A stretch of 64,000 nucleotides of DNA from Enterovibrio gelatinilyticus (GTDB lineage: Bacteria > Pseudomonadota > Gammaproteobacteria > Enterobacterales > Vibrionaceae), in assembly GCF_028683095.1 (NCBI RefSeq), contig NZ_JAJUBC010000021.1, positions 37,669 through 101,668 of the forward strand. Direction: 5' to 3'. This document shows positions 43,966-52,500 of the stretch, in pieces. The notes under the pieces are model-generated. The model did not search any database. It saw only the letters and a list, made by a program, of their open reading frames with translations, and was not told the DNA's origin. A program made the translations under genes and the position numbers. How positions within the stretch are numbered: position 1 is the first letter of the stretch; each line of letters opens with the position of its first letter.

Positions 43966-46056
43966 ATGCTAAACCAACAGCAAATGACGCAAAGATTCAC
44001 GACGTGGGGAATGGTATTTCTCACGTTTGTATTTGGCTGGTTTGCACCTGCCGCAATGGCGAGCGGTTTATTAAAACCGATAAACAGCCAACATCAAGAC
44101 CTCAACATTGAAACCCATAAGGTAGATGTCGTCATAGAAGATGGCTACGCAACGACGTCCATCGAACAAACCTTCCATAACCCGAATGACCAAATCCTTG
44201 AAGCACGTTACTCGTTCCCTGTGCCGCAAGAAGCCGTGGTGGGCGAATTTATCTACTGGATAAACGGCACGCCAGTGATTGCCGAATCGGTGGCGAAAGA
44301 CAAAGCGAAAAAGATCTATGAAGAGCAAAAAGCACAAGGCAATGCGACGGCATTGACTGAAAAAGACGGATACAAAACGTTTGAGATGCGTGTCTTTCCT
44401 GTTCAGCCTCAGCAGAGTGTGAAGGTGAAGCTGGTTTATCTGCAAGATGCGTTAATTGACCATGGCATTGGCCGTTACGTGTATCCCATGGAAGAGGGCG
44501 GTGTTGATGAAGCGCGAGACAGCTTTTGGACCCGTAATGATGCGGTCGAGCAGGATTTCTCGTTTAACGTCACGTTGAAATCTGCGTATCCCGTTGATGG
44601 TGTGCGTTTGCCTTCGCACCCTAACGCAGCACTTACACAAGAAGCATTAGGTGAGCACACGATTTGGAAGGCGCAAGTAGCGAACCAAGCGTCAGGCGCG
44701 GTTGAAGAGGAAGGCGTGACAGCATCACCTTCTGCACCCGCGTACAGGTTGGATCAAGACATTGTGGTTTACTGGCGTCTACAAGACGGGTTACCTGGTC
44801 GTTTGGACATGGTTGCGTACCGTAACCCTGAAGAATCAAAGCGCGGCACGGTGAAACTTACCTTTACGCCCGGTGATGATTTGGGCCCCGTTACTCAAGG
44901 GCGTGATTGGGTCTTCGTATTAGACAAATCAGGATCGATGTCTGGCAAATATAATACTTTGGCAGAAGGGGTTCGACAGGGGCTGAACAAACTGCCACAG
45001 CAAGACCGTTTTCGTGTTGTGATGTTTGATAACACAACGTATGACCTTACCAACGGCTTTCTGTCAGCCAACAAGGAAAACGTGGAAAAAGCCTTGAGTG
45101 AAATCTCTGCCATGCAGCCGAGTAACGGCACCAACCTCTATGAAGGTTTAGGTGCAGCGGTGCGTAAACTGGATGCCGACCGTCCAACAGGTATTGTGCT
45201 GGTGACCGATGGTGTCGCGAATGTTGGGGTGACGGAGAAGCGAAAGTTTTTCCAAATGATGGAGAAATACGATGTCCGCTTGTTTACCTTCATTATGGGT
45301 AACAGTGCGAACACTCCACTATTGGTGCCGATGACCAAGTTATCAAATGGTGTTGCTACATCCGTTTCGAACGCTGACGATATCATGGGGCACTTGCTTA
45401 ATATCTCTAGCAAACTAACGCATCAAGCGTATCGCGACATTCAATTGGATATCGACGGTGTGAAGGTAAAAGATCTGACACCAGAAGCTATCAGCAGCTT
45501 ATATCGCGGTGAGCAACTGACGGTATTCGGCCACTACTTTAAAGCCGGCACTGCCGACGTCACTTTGAGCATGAAAGTGAATGGCGAGACGCGTCGTTAT
45601 ACCACCAAGGTATCGTTACCAGAGAAAACGTTGCGTAACCCTGAACTTGAGAGAATGTGGGCATTCTCAGCGATTCGAGATCTTGAAGCGCAGATGGATT
45701 ACCTAGAGCAGAAAGATGCCGACAAAGAACAAGCGATAGAAGACATCGCTGTCGAGTATGGTTTATTGACGGACTACACCTCGTTGCTGGTGGTTGAAGA
45801 AGATGTATTCCAACAGATTGGTGTTGATCGAAATAACCAAGCACGCGTGCAGAAAGAACAGCAAGCACGACAAACGCGCCAAGCTCAGAATGTTCAACCT
45901 ACCCAAGCCGACACAAGTCAGCCAATGTTCACCCAACCTGCACCAACCCATTCGCGTAGTGGCGGTGGAAGCAGTGGTGGCAGCATGAGCTGGATGGTGT
46001 TTATGTTGCTAGGACTGGGGATGTTTGGGCGATGGGGGTTAGCTAACAAGCGATAG
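43966..46056 (+). CDS. VIT/vWA-domain surface protein with GlyGly-CTERM
   Basis: Protein of 696 aa, related to the marine proteobacterial sortase-target proteins and to inter-alpha-trypsin inhibitor heavy chains. It has a signal sequence (hydrophobic TWGMVFLTFVFGWFAPAAMA), a VIT domain (about 35-170), a von Willebrand A domain whose MIDAS motif reads DKSGSMS (about 318), and a long C-terminal part. The end is Gly/Ser-rich (SGGGSSGG), then a hydrophobic helix (MSWMVFMLLGLGMF), then basic residues (NKR). This is the GlyGly-CTERM type of tail processed by rhombosortase. No sortase gene and no LPxTG motif are seen. GGAGG precedes the ATG. Confidence 0.85.
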   Translation: MLNQQQMTQRFTTWGMVFLTFVFGWFAPAAMASGLLKPINSQHQDLNIETHKVDVVIEDGYATTSIEQTFHNPNDQILEARYSFPVPQEAVVGEFIYWINGTPVIAESVAKDKAKKIYEEQKAQGNATALTEKDGYKTFEMRVFPVQPQQSVKVKLVYLQDALIDHGIGRYVYPMEEGGVDEARDSFWTRNDAVEQDFSFNVTLKSAYPVDGVRLPSHPNAALTQEALGEHTIWKAQVANQASGAVEEEGVTASPSAPAYRLDQDIVVYWRLQDGLPGRLDMVAYRNPEESKRGTVKLTFTPGDDLGPVTQGRDWVFVLDKSGSMSGKYNTLAEGVRQGLNKLPQQDRFRVVMFDNTTYDLTNGFLSANKENVEKALSEISAMQPSNGTNLYEGLGAAVRKLDADRPTGIVLVTDGVANVGVTEKRKFFQMMEKYDVRLFTFIMGNSANTPLLVPMTKLSNGVATSVSNADDIMGHLLNISSKLTHQAYRDIQLDIDGVKVKDLTPEAISSLYRGEQLTVFGHYFKAGTADVTLSMKVNGETRRYTTKVSLPEKTLRNPELERMWAFSAIRDLEAQMDYLEQKDADKEQAIEDIAVEYGLLTDYTSLLVVEEDVFQQIGVDRNNQARVQKEQQARQTRQAQNVQPTQADTSQPMFTQPAPTHSRSGGGSSGGSMSWMVFMLLGLGMFGRWGLANKR

Positions 46057-46070
46057 TGGCATTTTGTACA

Positions 46071-46102
46071 GAAACAGGGCGCTCGAGCGAGGGTCCTGTT
46101 TC
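46071..46102 (+). terminator. possible terminator of the VIT/vWA gene
   Basis: GAAACAGG/CCTGTTTC with an inner CGCTCGAGCG palindrome; followed only by ATTTG, so termination may be weak. Confidence 0.4.
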
Positions 46103-46388
46103 ATTTGTGACGTCACCAACAAAGAGTATTCTTGATTAAGAACTGGCATGTTTTTTTCTTCCATCGAAATCAAAATAAGTCTTTACAATGGCCCTGACTA
46201 GCGTAATATTGCCCTCGCTCTGTAAGTCAGAGTTATTAATAAAGCGTAAAGTAAAAGTAAAACCTCAGATTTCGTCACTAGTTGTAGTTCTCTGTGTTTC
46301 CCTTAGCTTCATCGTCACATTAAATAATTCCAGCACAGTGCATCGCATTAATGCGAATATTTTTTGAATTAAATATAAGGGACACAAA

Positions 46389-46601
46389 ATGTCTAACAAA
46401 ACAACTGGTCTAGTAAAGTGGTTTAACGAAGATAAAGGTTTCGGTTTCATCACTCAAGACAACGGCGGTGCTGACGTATTCGTTCACTTCCGTGCAATCG
46501 CTTCTGAGGGTTTCAAAACTCTTTCTGAAGGCCAAAAAGTATCTTTCGAAGTTGAGCAAGGCCAAAAAGGCCCACAAGCTGCTAACGTAGTAGCTCTATA
46601 A
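46389..46601 (+). CDS. cold-shock-like protein (CspA family)
   Basis: RNA-binding protein of 70 aa, one cold-shock domain. RNP1 (KGFGFIT) and RNP2 (VFVHFRAI) are intact, as is the N-terminal [11 protein letters not shown]. The gene is followed by a perfect 10-bp terminator hairpin. The 330-bp upstream gap is A+T-rich, with a possible -10 TAATAT near 46204, so a long 5' leader like that of cspA is possible. A 14-bp palindrome, TCGCATTAATGCGA (46343-46356), lies just before the ribosome-binding site AAGGGA. Which Csp paralogue it is cannot be told. Confidence 0.93.
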   Translation: MSNKTTGLVKWFNEDKGFGFITQDNGGADVFVHFRAIASEGFKTLSEGQKVSFEVEQGQKGPQAANVVAL

Positions 46602-46613
46602 TTTCGAAAGTCG

Positions 46614-46647
46614 GCGCAAATGGTTTTACCATTTGCGCTACTTTTTT
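46614..46647 (+). terminator. terminator of the cold-shock gene
   Basis: GCGCAAATGG-TTTTA-CCATTTGCGC, perfect 10-bp stem, then T6 after three bases. Confidence 0.8.
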
Positions 46648-46804
46648 ATCTGCGCCATCTGAGTTACCTCCTCGCTACACCCTCAAAAAGCACCGCACTC
46701 TCTCTTAGCTCAACTATTTCTTCAATACTCCCTAGTTAGATACTGTTACTCTACTTTCGTTATCTCTGCTTCTGTCTTCACTGTACCTTCTGAAAGACTT
46801 CTAC

Positions 46805-46847
46805 TGTCTTGTATGTCTTGTATGTCTTGTATGTCTTGTATGTCTTG
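46805..46847. repeat. 9-bp tandem repeat
   Basis: Four complete copies of TGTCTTGTA and a fifth partial copy (TGTCTTGAG) in the gap between the cold-shock gene and the dehydrogenase gene. The remainder of 46648-46929 is pyrimidine-rich and shows no other feature. Confidence 0.85.
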
Positions 46848-46929
46848 AGTTCTATTTCTATCCTGAATATTCACTTTTTTTTCAACAGTTAGTTGAAAAT
46901 AGCGATCCTAGCTATTTCTTAGCGCGGCA

Positions 46930-47670
46930 TTAGCTTAAGCCCAACCCACCATCCATGACCAGTGTATGACCCACAACATAACTCGCCTGCTCAGAGCTTA
47001 ACCACAAGATGGCACTAGCAATTTCTTCAGGTATGGCAAACCTGCCATTGGGCACTTGTCTTGCGACCGTTTCCTTTAAGGCACCGCCCAATTCTGCCTG
47101 TTGCTGCTCCCAACGAGGCGTCCAAGTAACGCCAGGGGCGACGGCATTGACGCGAATACCTTTACGGATAGCATCAATCGCGACTGAGCGTGTTAGGCCT
47201 TCAATGGCATGCTTTGTCGCTGAAAACATAGCTGCGTTTGGGTTAGGGCGAGATCCATTGATTGAACTGACATTGACGATTGAACTGCCCTCGGACATGA
47301 GGTTGAGCTCATAACGTAGGCATAGTGCAGGTAACCAGAAATCCCCAATCATGGTGCTATAGAGGGCATCAATCGGCACGTTCCCATAGTCGCCACGGGA
47401 TTCAAGTGGCGGGGCTGCGTTGTTGATGGCGACATCGAGATGACCATAATTCTCGCGTATATAACCGAAGAAGCGGTCAACTTGTTGAACGTCTTTCAGG
47501 TCAACAGGGAGATAATCAATCGAGGACAAGTGAGGATAGCGAGCCAGCACCGTGTTCCATTTCTCTTCATTGCGAGAGCAGGTAATGACTTTGAATCCCG
47601 CATGATGAAATGCAAGGACTGTGTGAAGGCCAATACCGCTGCTGCCTCCCGTGACAAGGGCTATTTTCAT
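46930..47670 (-). CDS. short-chain dehydrogenase/reductase, active-site variant
   Basis: Classical SDR-fold protein of 246 aa. The cofactor motif GGSSGIG, CSRN (Arg suggests NADPH), the NNAA motif and the C-terminal APGVTWTPR and VMDGGLG are present. The catalytic YxxxK reads FSATK: the tyrosine is replaced by phenylalanine at about residue 149, the codon being TTT, while Lys153 is retained. The protein may therefore be inactive as a normal dehydrogenase, act by another mechanism, or use a different residue. It lies 33 bp downstream of a membrane protein gene on the same strand and may be the last gene of the two-component operon. Confidence 0.8.
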   Translation of the reverse strand: MKIALVTGGSSGIGLHTVLAFHHAGFKVITCSRNEEKWNTVLARYPHLSSIDYLPVDLKDVQQVDRFFGYIRENYGHLDVAINNAAPPLESRGDYGNVPIDALYSTMIGDFWLPALCLRYELNLMSEGSSIVNVSSINGSRPNPNAAMFSATKHAIEGLTRSVAIDAIRKGIRVNAVAPGVTWTPRWEQQQAELGGALKETVARQVPNGRFAIPEEIASAILWLSSEQASYVVGHTLVMDGGLGLS

Positions 47671-47703
47671 GAGCGCTCCATTTGGAGAGTGAGAAGCGCT
47701 TGG

Positions 47704-48393
47704 CTAGCGGTGGGTAAATAAATCGTCCAGCAGTAATTTCTTTGTTCCGCGGACTTTTCTCTGTTCTTCGTGTTCTTCGTGAAATTGCTGCTCGCCAAGC
47801 ATGACAAGAATATCAAAAAAGTAACTAGCGCTACCTCTTTGATTATTCATTGTTTTAAGCATAGCATCGCTGAAAATTTCTGGGTCGTTATGGATTAAGT
47901 CTGATGCGATTTTTCCAATTTGCTGGCAGCAATAGGTGGTTCTTGGCTTGTCTGCCGTGTGGGCGTAACTGACGCATGTGGTCCACTCCTCGCTTCGAAG
48001 TGACTTCCAAATATGGTTAGCGATTTGCAGGCGTTCCTCGAGAGGGGTATTCGATAATGATTTTATCAAGTATGTGTTTTTGGATTGAGCGACTCGACTT
48101 TTTACTCTGTCGGACTCGACAAAGGTGTTGGTTAGCATCGGCATTGAAACCAGATAGACCAATAGGGTTACGCTAAGAGCCGCGATAAAGAATGCATCTT
48201 GCGTTAAGCCAAAATAGACACAACTGGCGATGGTGATCGCTGAAAACACTAAGAACGCTAGCGAAATAACAAGGCGCGCGCGCCATTTGGAAGTAGCAAT
48301 AAAGTCAGGCATGCTTTTGTTAAGTGCCTGTAAGGACGCACTTTTAAAGGTCATGTCTGGGAGTTTAGGGACAGGGAATTGCTCCTGATGCAT
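47704..48393 (-). CDS. predicted membrane protein, unknown
   Basis: Protein of 229 aa that I do not recognise. It has a soluble N-terminal part of about 40 residues, two adjacent transmembrane helices (ARLVISLAFLVFSAITIASC and FFIAALSVTLLVYLVSMPML), and a soluble C-terminal region of about 130 residues ending in charged residues. The ATG at 48393 is preceded by GGAGA; five more in-frame codons exist upstream. It lies 129 bp downstream of the response regulator gene, in the same direction, so it may belong to that operon. Confidence 0.55.
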   Translation of the reverse strand: MHQEQFPVPKLPDMTFKSASLQALNKSMPDFIATSKWRARLVISLAFLVFSAITIASCVYFGLTQDAFFIAALSVTLLVYLVSMPMLTNTFVESDRVKSRVAQSKNTYLIKSLSNTPLEERLQIANHIWKSLRSEEWTTCVSYAHTADKPRTTYCCQQIGKIASDLIHNDPEIFSDAMLKTMNNQRGSASYFFDILVMLGEQQFHEEHEEQRKVRGTKKLLLDDLFTHR

Positions 48394-48522
48394 CACAAGT
48401 CTCCACATAAAAAGAATGCCTTATCAACACCATACGTCTTTGGACATGAAAAACGTTAATACATATCAACGAAACGAGCGATATTCGTGATATGTGCATC
48501 AAGTGCTGGTTTTCAGGGTAAG

Positions 48523-49173
48523 TTAGTCTCCTTGACCTTGCTGAATCCACCCTTGTTCGATTGCGTATTTCACTAGCCCTGCGGTGGATGTAACCCCAAG
48601 TTTCTTTTTGACGCGTAGGCGATGTGTTTCAACGGTTCTTACGCTGATGTCGAGCTCTCTGGCGATGGTTTTATTACACGCGCCATTGGCGATGAGAACC
48701 AAGACGTCTTTTTCACGAGGTGTGGGAAGGTTATCGTCATTCTCTTTCTGTTCTAAGGCGTTCATACTTTCAAGCAATGTTTCAGAGACACCAGCGCTAA
48801 AATATGACCCCCCGTTGGCAATAATATCCAACGCCTGAACCAGTTCTAACGATGATACATCTTTTAGCACGTATCCTTTAGCGCCGCCGCGCATTGCGGC
48901 CATGATGTATTCCTTGTTGTTGTGCATGCTCAAGATGACAACTTTAATTTCTGGTGCTTTTTCGCGTAAAACGGAGAGAACGTCTAAGCCCGATTTTTTC
49001 GGCATAGAGATATCAGTGAGAAGAATGTCCGGTTTCAGCTCGATCGCTTTCTCGATGGCTGCTTCACCGTCATTCGCGGCGCCCAAAATGGTAAACTGCG
49101 GCTGCTTAGACAGTCGCTCCATGAGTCCGTCTTGAAGCAATACATGATCGTCGGCGAGCAGGAGCGTCGTCAT
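48523..49173 (-). CDS. LuxR/NarL-family response regulator
   Basis: Two-component response regulator of 216 aa. The receiver domain has the acidic pair Asp8-Asp9, the phosphate-accepting Asp54 (LLTDISMPKKSG) and the conserved Lys in KGYVLKDVSS. The output domain is a LuxR-type helix-turn-helix (LPTPREKDVLVLIANGAC, KTIARELDISVRTVETHRLR). AAGGAG lies just before the ATG. It is 64 bp downstream of the histidine kinase gene, and the pair is divergent from a TRAP transporter operon, which is its likely target. Confidence 0.92.
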   Translation of the reverse strand: MTTLLLADDHVLLQDGLMERLSKQPQFTILGAANDGEAAIEKAIELKPDILLTDISMPKKSGLDVLSVLREKAPEIKVVILSMHNNKEYIMAAMRGGAKGYVLKDVSSLELVQALDIIANGGSYFSAGVSETLLESMNALEQKENDDNLPTPREKDVLVLIANGACNKTIARELDISVRTVETHRLRVKKKLGVTSTAGLVKYAIEQGWIQQGQGD

Positions 49174-49237
49174 CTTTTTTCTCCTTGTTTAACGTTAACT
49201 GCCATTTTCTTTTCCTCAGCAATCCTTGCGAGCGTAA

Positions 49238-50611
49238 CTAGTATGAGATGGGGACAATTGCACGAATCTCAGTGCCCTGATTAGGCAGGCTATTGATCGA
49301 AAAGGAGCCCTCCAAATTATCGATACGTTCACGCATGTTCTTTAAGCCCATCGACTGGGTTGAATGGTTGATACTATGTTCCTCAAATCCAACGCCATCA
49401 TCTGCGATAGTCAGCACAATTTCTTGTTCTTCTTGCTGAAGTATGATGTCTACCCCGTTAGCATTAGCGTGTTTCTCGGCGTTATGCAACGCCTCTTGGG
49501 CGACCCGATAGAGTGTGGTTTCCGCAAGTTTTGATACTTCTGTCATGTCGAGGTGGTGCTCAAAAATCACCTGCATTCCTGAGCGTTCAGAGACCTCTTT
49601 GGCGAGATCTTCTAACGCAGATAGCAAGCCTAGGTCGTCCAAAAGAGCAGGGCGTAAGTCTTTCGATATTCGTCTGAGTTCGCGGACCGCATCATCGAGA
49701 GTGGTTTGACCGAGTGCAATGTTGTTGTCACGCTCTTGGTGGGTTTTTGCATCTTTGATGCTGTCCAGGCGGTACTTGACGGAAACCAGCATTTGATTGA
49801 TGCCATCATGTAACTCTCTTGCTACTCGCGTTCTTTCTTCTTCTTGTGACTCGATAATTTGCCTATTCAGTGATTGCAGCTTTTTGTCGGCTAATTCACG
49901 CGCGTTTATGTGAATACTGGTGGCAAGGCTAGCCATGATGCCAATGGTGATCACGAGCGTGATGCCAAGACCGATAAATGTTTTGCTGATGGTTTCATCA
50001 ATTTTCCCATGAACAGAAGCAACCTGTGTATCGATATCATCAATATACACACCGGTTCCGACCATCCATCCCCACTTATCCAGCCCAATGGCGTAACTCA
50101 GTTTTTTGACCTGTTCTTTTCGCGAAGGCTTATGCCAGTAGTAGTCCACATATCCGCCACCTTGCTGCGCAACGCGTATGAGCGCTTGAAGGAGTTTGAA
50201 GCCGCGGTTGTCTTGGACATCCCAAATATTCTTCCCAACCATTTCGGGTTGATATGGCAAAACGAGGTTGGTGCCGTCATAGGTATACGCAAAGAAGTAA
50301 CCATCTTCGCCGTAGGTGAGATTATTCAAAGTATTGATGACAGCTTGTTTAGCTTCATCATCATTTTCGTTAGCGGTGTCATAAATCGGCGCAATAGAGG
50401 CACGAGCCAGTTCGACGTATTTGAGCAGTTCTTGTTTTTTGGACAACAAGGTTTCTGAACGGATGAGATTGGCCTGATTCTTAGACAGTGCATCGGATTG
50501 AATAACGACGAGCCCAATAATTAGCCCAAACATCAACAATAAGGGTAGCATCGCCAGAATTAAAATCTTGGCTCTTAACCGCGTGCTTATGCCTGATAAT
50601 TTCGTCAACAT
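49238..50611 (-). CDS. Cache-domain sensor histidine kinase
   Basis: NarX/UhpB-like kinase of 457 aa. A first transmembrane helix (about 14-37), a periplasmic single Cache sensor domain (about 40-205, with GEDGYFFAYTYDGTNLVL and GWMVGTGVYIDD), a second transmembrane helix (about 212-232), a HisKA_3 dimerisation domain with the phosphate-accepting His268 (VARELHDGINQML) and a HATPase domain (EALHNAEKHANA, IADDGVGFEE). Cache domains of this kind often bind small carboxylates. The gene is divergent from dctP, suggesting that it senses the substrate of the TRAP transporter. Confidence 0.92.
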   Translation of the reverse strand: MLTKLSGISTRLRAKILILAMLPLLLMFGLIIGLVVIQSDALSKNQANLIRSETLLSKKQELLKYVELARASIAPIYDTANENDDEAKQAVINTLNNLTYGEDGYFFAYTYDGTNLVLPYQPEMVGKNIWDVQDNRGFKLLQALIRVAQQGGGYVDYYWHKPSRKEQVKKLSYAIGLDKWGWMVGTGVYIDDIDTQVASVHGKIDETISKTFIGLGITLVITIGIMASLATSIHINARELADKKLQSLNRQIIESQEEERTRVARELHDGINQMLVSVKYRLDSIKDAKTHQERDNNIALGQTTLDDAVRELRRISKDLRPALLDDLGLLSALEDLAKEVSERSGMQVIFEHHLDMTEVSKLAETTLYRVAQEALHNAEKHANANGVDIILQQEEQEIVLTIADDGVGFEEHSINHSTQSMGLKNMRERIDNLEGSFSINSLPNQGTEIRAIVPISY

Positions 50612-50642
50612 GATTTCAATTTTTCTTTAATTCCCACTTAAC

Positions 50643-50697
50643 TACGTAAAAACACGTACGTCGATTACGCATTGCTATGTACGGTAAGTACGTTTTC
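50643..50697. promoter_or_regulatory. cluster of ACGT-type sites between kinase and dctP genes
   Basis: Within 55 bp are TACGTA (50643), ACGTACGT (50654), GTACG (50679) and GTACGT (50688). AAAACACGTAC and GTACGTTTT give the cluster an overall inverted symmetry. It lies in the 228-bp divergent region, the natural place for the response regulator to bind. Confidence 0.4.
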
Positions 50698-50839
50698 TAA
50701 CTGATATTTTTTTATTTGTTGCACCGATAATCTAGACGGTAACAAATTATTAACAGCCCCAATGTGCTCTAAACCTCAACCCGACAAGCAGCATAACAAT
50801 ACATACAAAACAGTGATGCTGCGCACCAAGGAGTGGACA

Positions 50840-51892
50840 ATGAATCGACCAATTTCAACGACATTAAAAGCACTGGCCGTCGCTACCCTCTGTGTCTCAG
50901 GCACAGCACTCGCGGACAAAGTGTTACTGAAAACCCCAATCGCATTTGGTACTCATCTACCTGCACTAGGCACGCCGATCAAATGGGTGTCTGAACGAAT
51001 TGAACCTGTTACTGGAAACACCATCAGAATGAAAGTGTATGAGCCAGGTAAGCTGGTTGCGCCACTTGAAATCCTTGATGCAGTTTCCAGTGGCAAAGTG
51101 AATTCTGGATACGCTACTGCTGGCTATTGGCAAGGGAAAATGCCAGCAGCGGCTCTGTTCTCTGCTGTCCCTTTTGGCCCTGAAGCGCCCGAATATATGG
51201 CTTGGTTGTTTTATGGGAACGGCTTGAAGTTGTATCAAGGCATGTACGATGAAGCGGGTTACAACGTGAAAGTTCTCCCTTGTGCCATTATCTCGCCAGA
51301 GACATCAGGCTGGTTCAAAAAGCCGATTGATAAACCGGAAGATCTAAAAGGTTTGACCATGCGCTTCTTTGGTCTTGGCGGTCAGGTGATGGAGAAGCTG
51401 GGCGTGGGCACAGTGCAGCTGCCTGGCGGTGAAATCTTTGGTGCGCTAGAGAAAGGTGCGATCGATGCAAGTGAGTTTTCTCAACCTGCCATCGACCAGC
51501 GTTTGGGTTTCCAAAAAATCGTTAAATATAATTACTTCCCAGGTTGGCACCAACAAGCCACGGTCTTTGAGCTTCTAATTAACAAAGACACATGGAACAA
51601 GATGGATGAAGACCAACAGTCTGCAGTAGAAACTTTGTGTTTGGCTTCTATGACTAACTCGATTGCTGAAGGTGAATCGATGCAGTTTGAAGCGATGCAA
51701 AAGGCGCAGGAGCAAGGCGTAGAGCTTCGCTATTGGAATGACGACATGCTGAACTTGTTCCAAACCACTTGGCTAGATGTCGTGGAAGAGCAGAAGCAAG
51801 ACCCGTATTTCGACAAAGTGTGGAAAGACATGTCTGAGTTCCGCCAAAACTATCAGATCTGGGAATCGAAAGGCTTCCTACCTCGCAATTAA
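50840..51892 (+). CDS. dctP: TRAP transporter substrate-binding protein DctP
   Basis: Periplasmic solute receptor of 350 aa. A signal peptide (TLKALAVATLCVSGTALA) precedes a DctP-family domain. It shows the family arginine region (LKGLTMRFFGLGGQVMEKLG) and the later QLPGGEIFGALEKGAIDASEF. The layout recalls the TakP-like receptors for 2-oxo acids, but the ligand cannot be read from the sequence. AAGGAG lies before the ATG at 50840; the frame is open 78 bases upstream. First gene of the dctPQM operon, divergent from the Cache kinase gene. Confidence 0.9.
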   Translation: MNRPISTTLKALAVATLCVSGTALADKVLLKTPIAFGTHLPALGTPIKWVSERIEPVTGNTIRMKVYEPGKLVAPLEILDAVSSGKVNSGYATAGYWQGKMPAAALFSAVPFGPEAPEYMAWLFYGNGLKLYQGMYDEAGYNVKVLPCAIISPETSGWFKKPIDKPEDLKGLTMRFFGLGGQVMEKLGVGTVQLPGGEIFGALEKGAIDASEFSQPAIDQRLGFQKIVKYNYFPGWHQQATVFELLINKDTWNKMDEDQQSAVETLCLASMTNSIAEGESMQFEAMQKAQEQGVELRYWNDDMLNLFQTTWLDVVEEQKQDPYFDKVWKDMSEFRQNYQIWESKGFLPRN

Positions 51893-51902
51893 TCCCCGTG
51901 TT

Positions 51903-51931
51903 ATGACGGGCAGCAGGACGCTGCTCGTCAT
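51903..51931 (+). other. intercistronic hairpin dctP-dctQ
   Basis: ATGACGGGCAGC and GCTGCTCGTCAT form a 12-bp stem with one mismatch and a 5-base loop, without a T run. Hairpins in this position often stabilise the upstream message, so that the binding protein is made in excess over the membrane subunits. Confidence 0.5.
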
Positions 51932-51957
51932 TGTTAACTTGGGTGAAGGAGCAAGTT

Positions 51958-52500
51958 ATGACCCAGCCTTCTCACTCACTTCCTGCCTCTCCGTTAGCCG
52001 ATAGCATTGACCAAGTTGTTCGTATCGTAGGACGAACATTTGCTTGGAGTTATTTGTTATTGGTAGCGGTGATTATCGCGCAGGTAGTGCTTCGTAAGGT
52101 CTTTAGTAATGGCCAGATCGCGTTAGAAGAGTTGCAATGGCATCTTTACGCGATTGGTGTGTTGTTCGGTTTGTCTTATGCCGAAATCACGGGTACTCAC
52201 GTTCGCGTCGATATCTTCTACCATCGTTTTTCAGCGAGAACGAAAGCATGGATTGAGATCATCACAGTGGCGTTTTTCGTCTGGCCATTTACCTATGTCC
52301 TTTTTATTCACTCGCTCGACTTTGTGTATGAAGCGTGGCGTGTCGGTGAGCGTTCGAACGCGCCGTCCGGTTTGCCATGGCGATGGCTGATTAAATCCGC
52401 TATCCCATTTAGTGTGGCATTGTTGGCATTTGCTAGTTTGTCGCGGCTACTTCGTGCGGTCGCTTTGTTGCGTCAAGGAGGCTCGCATGGAAGCGAATGA
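51958..52500 (+). CDS. dctQ: TRAP transporter small membrane subunit DctQ
   Basis: Small integral membrane subunit of 180 aa with four predicted transmembrane helices (first FAWSYLLLVAVIIAQVVLR). The DctQ signature is visible (LEELQWHLYAIGVLFGLSYA, then HVRVDIFYHRFSARTKAWIE). AAGGAG lies before the ATG at 51958. It is followed by dctM, whose start overlaps its end by 14 bp, so the two are translationally coupled. Confidence 0.9.
   Translation: MTQPSHSLPASPLADSIDQVVRIVGRTFAWSYLLLVAVIIAQVVLRKVFSNGQIALEELQWHLYAIGVLFGLSYAEITGTHVRVDIFYHRFSARTKAWIEIITVAFFVWPFTYVLFIHSLDFVYEAWRVGERSNAPSGLPWRWLIKSAIPFSVALLAFASLSRLLRAVALLRQGGSHGSE

Noticed and set aside
46805..46847. Tandem repeat considered as a CRISPR array
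   Set aside because: The 9-bp units are directly adjacent without spacers, and no cas genes are present.
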